Shown here piece after piece: positions 63,499 to 64,000 of a stretch of 64,000 nucleotides of DNA (its first letter is position 1; each line of letters begins with the position of its first letter). The notes beneath the pieces were generated by a model, which had not been told where the DNA came from, ran no database searches, and worked only from the letters and a program-made list of their open reading frames with translations. The position numbers and the translations under genes are program-made. The stretch covers positions 1 to 64,000 of the forward strand of contig NZ_BMVK01000003.1 in NCBI RefSeq assembly GCF_014650675.1, given 5' to 3'. Source of the stretch: Streptomyces anulatus (GTDB taxonomy: Bacteria > Actinomycetota > Actinomycetes > Streptomycetales > Streptomycetaceae).

Positions 63499-64000
63499 AT
63501 GACCGTGTTCCTCAGCGACTTGTACGCGATCGCCGGCCGCCACGTGCACCATCTGGTGCGCCTGCCGGAGAAGCTGATCGGTTTCACCGTGATGCCGGTG
63601 GCGATGGTCCTGGGGCTCGGGATCCTCTTCGGCGGCAGCATGCGGATCTCCGGTGGCGGAGAGTACGGCGCCTATGTCGCCGCGGGTGTGATCACCGTGA
63701 TGGCGGTGTCGACGGTCGCGGTGTCCGCCCTGGGCGTCGTCGACGACCTGCAGGACGGCATGTTCGACCGGCTGCGCTCGCTGCCCGTCGACCGGACGGC
63801 CGTCCTGCTGGGCCGTGCCCTGGTGGACTCGCTGCCGGTGGCCATGTCGATCGTCGGCGTGCTGCCCGCGGCCTGGATCGCCGGCTGGCCGCTCGGTCTC
63901 GGGGTTCCCGAGGTATTGGCGGCCATGGGCCTGGAGTTGCTGCTGGGCGTGGGCTGTTCCTCGCTCGGTGTCTTCATCGGACTCACCATTCGTAATGCCG
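63499..64000 (+). CDS. ABC-2 type exporter permease, second copy (3' end beyond window)
   Basis: The first 167 codons of a second DrrB-type permease, open to the window edge. It repeats the pattern of the first copy: RHVHHLVRLPEKLIG near the N terminus, then VVDDLQDGMFDRLRSLPVDR. It begins 13 bases after the methyltransferase. Either it shares the ATPase at 60525 to form a heterodimeric channel, or its own ATPase lies downstream. Confidence 0.9.
   Translation, partial: MTVFLSDLYAIAGRHVHHLVRLPEKLIGFTVMPVAMVLGLGILFGGSMRISGGGEYGAYVAAGVITVMAVSTVAVSALGVVDDLQDGMFDRLRSLPVDRTAVLLGRALVDSLPVAMSIVGVLPAAWIAGWPLGLGVPEVLAAMGLELLLGVGCSSLGVFIGLTIRNA

Overview
The window is high-GC actinomycete DNA, almost certainly Streptomyces. 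The signs are a very high G+C third-codon position, GTG starts, translationally coupled genes and the gene families present. It holds most of one large lipo-depsipeptide biosynthetic cluster. Eleven NRPS modules on three colinear genes sit behind a complete set of discrete (type II-like), highly reducing polyketide enzymes. The hand-read adenylation codes run Thr, Ala-like, Asp/Asn-like, Gly, Phe, Pro, aromatic, (unfamiliar), Gly, Leu-like, Leu-like. With one stand-alone P450, one O-methyltransferase and the cinnamoyl-lipid gene set, this matches skyllamycin (Thr, beta-MeAsp, Gly, beta-OH-Phe, Pro, O-Me-Tyr, Trp, alpha-OH-Gly, Leu, beta-OH-Leu; propenyl-cinnamoyl cap). I recognise it as the skyllamycin (sky) locus or a very close relative, from memory and without a database search, so the compound family itself is probably known. 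Several details inside it look under-described.

Layout. 1-1479 (minus): a polyprenyl diphosphate synthase followed by an acyl-CoA carboxylase beta subunit cut by the window edge. 1480-2240: a gene-free divergent region with strong hairpins. 2241-5175 (plus): a FabD-type acyltransferase and a UbiB/ABC1-family kinase-like membrane protein. 5206-5263: a large terminator facing the convergent MbtH-like gene (5278-5499, minus). 5500-5967: a divergent promoter region. 5968-17179 (plus): a tightly packed polyketide operon with 2 ACPs, 2 active-site-intact ketosynthases, 2 catalytically dead KS-like proteins, an alpha/beta hydrolase, 3 hot-dog proteins, a ketoreductase, a DsbA/HCCA-isomerase-like protein and a phytoene-desaturase-like flavoenzyme. 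17357-57503: three NRPS genes of 4, 4 and 3 modules, ending in a thioesterase. 57543-59584: P450 and type II thioesterase. 59604-60260 (minus): a membrane protein. 60525-64000 (plus): an ABC exporter ATPase and permease, an O-methyltransferase and a second ABC-2 permease that runs off the end.

How the genes work together. FabD and probably the carboxylase feed malonyl units to the ACPs. KS/KS-like pairs, the ketoreductase and the dehydratases build a polyene. The isomerase-like protein and the flavoenzyme are the expected pair for closing and aromatising it to an ortho-alkenyl cinnamoyl group. The first condensation domain of NRPS1 then N-acylates threonine, the three NRPSs extend to an undecapeptide, and the terminal TE is expected to cyclise it. 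The P450 is expected to beta-hydroxylate carrier-bound Phe5, Tyr7 and Leu11, and the methyltransferase to make O-Me-Tyr. The ABC genes export the product. No pathway regulator, acyl-CoA ligase, glutamate mutase or flavin monooxygenase is seen in the window, so those functions must lie outside it or be absent.
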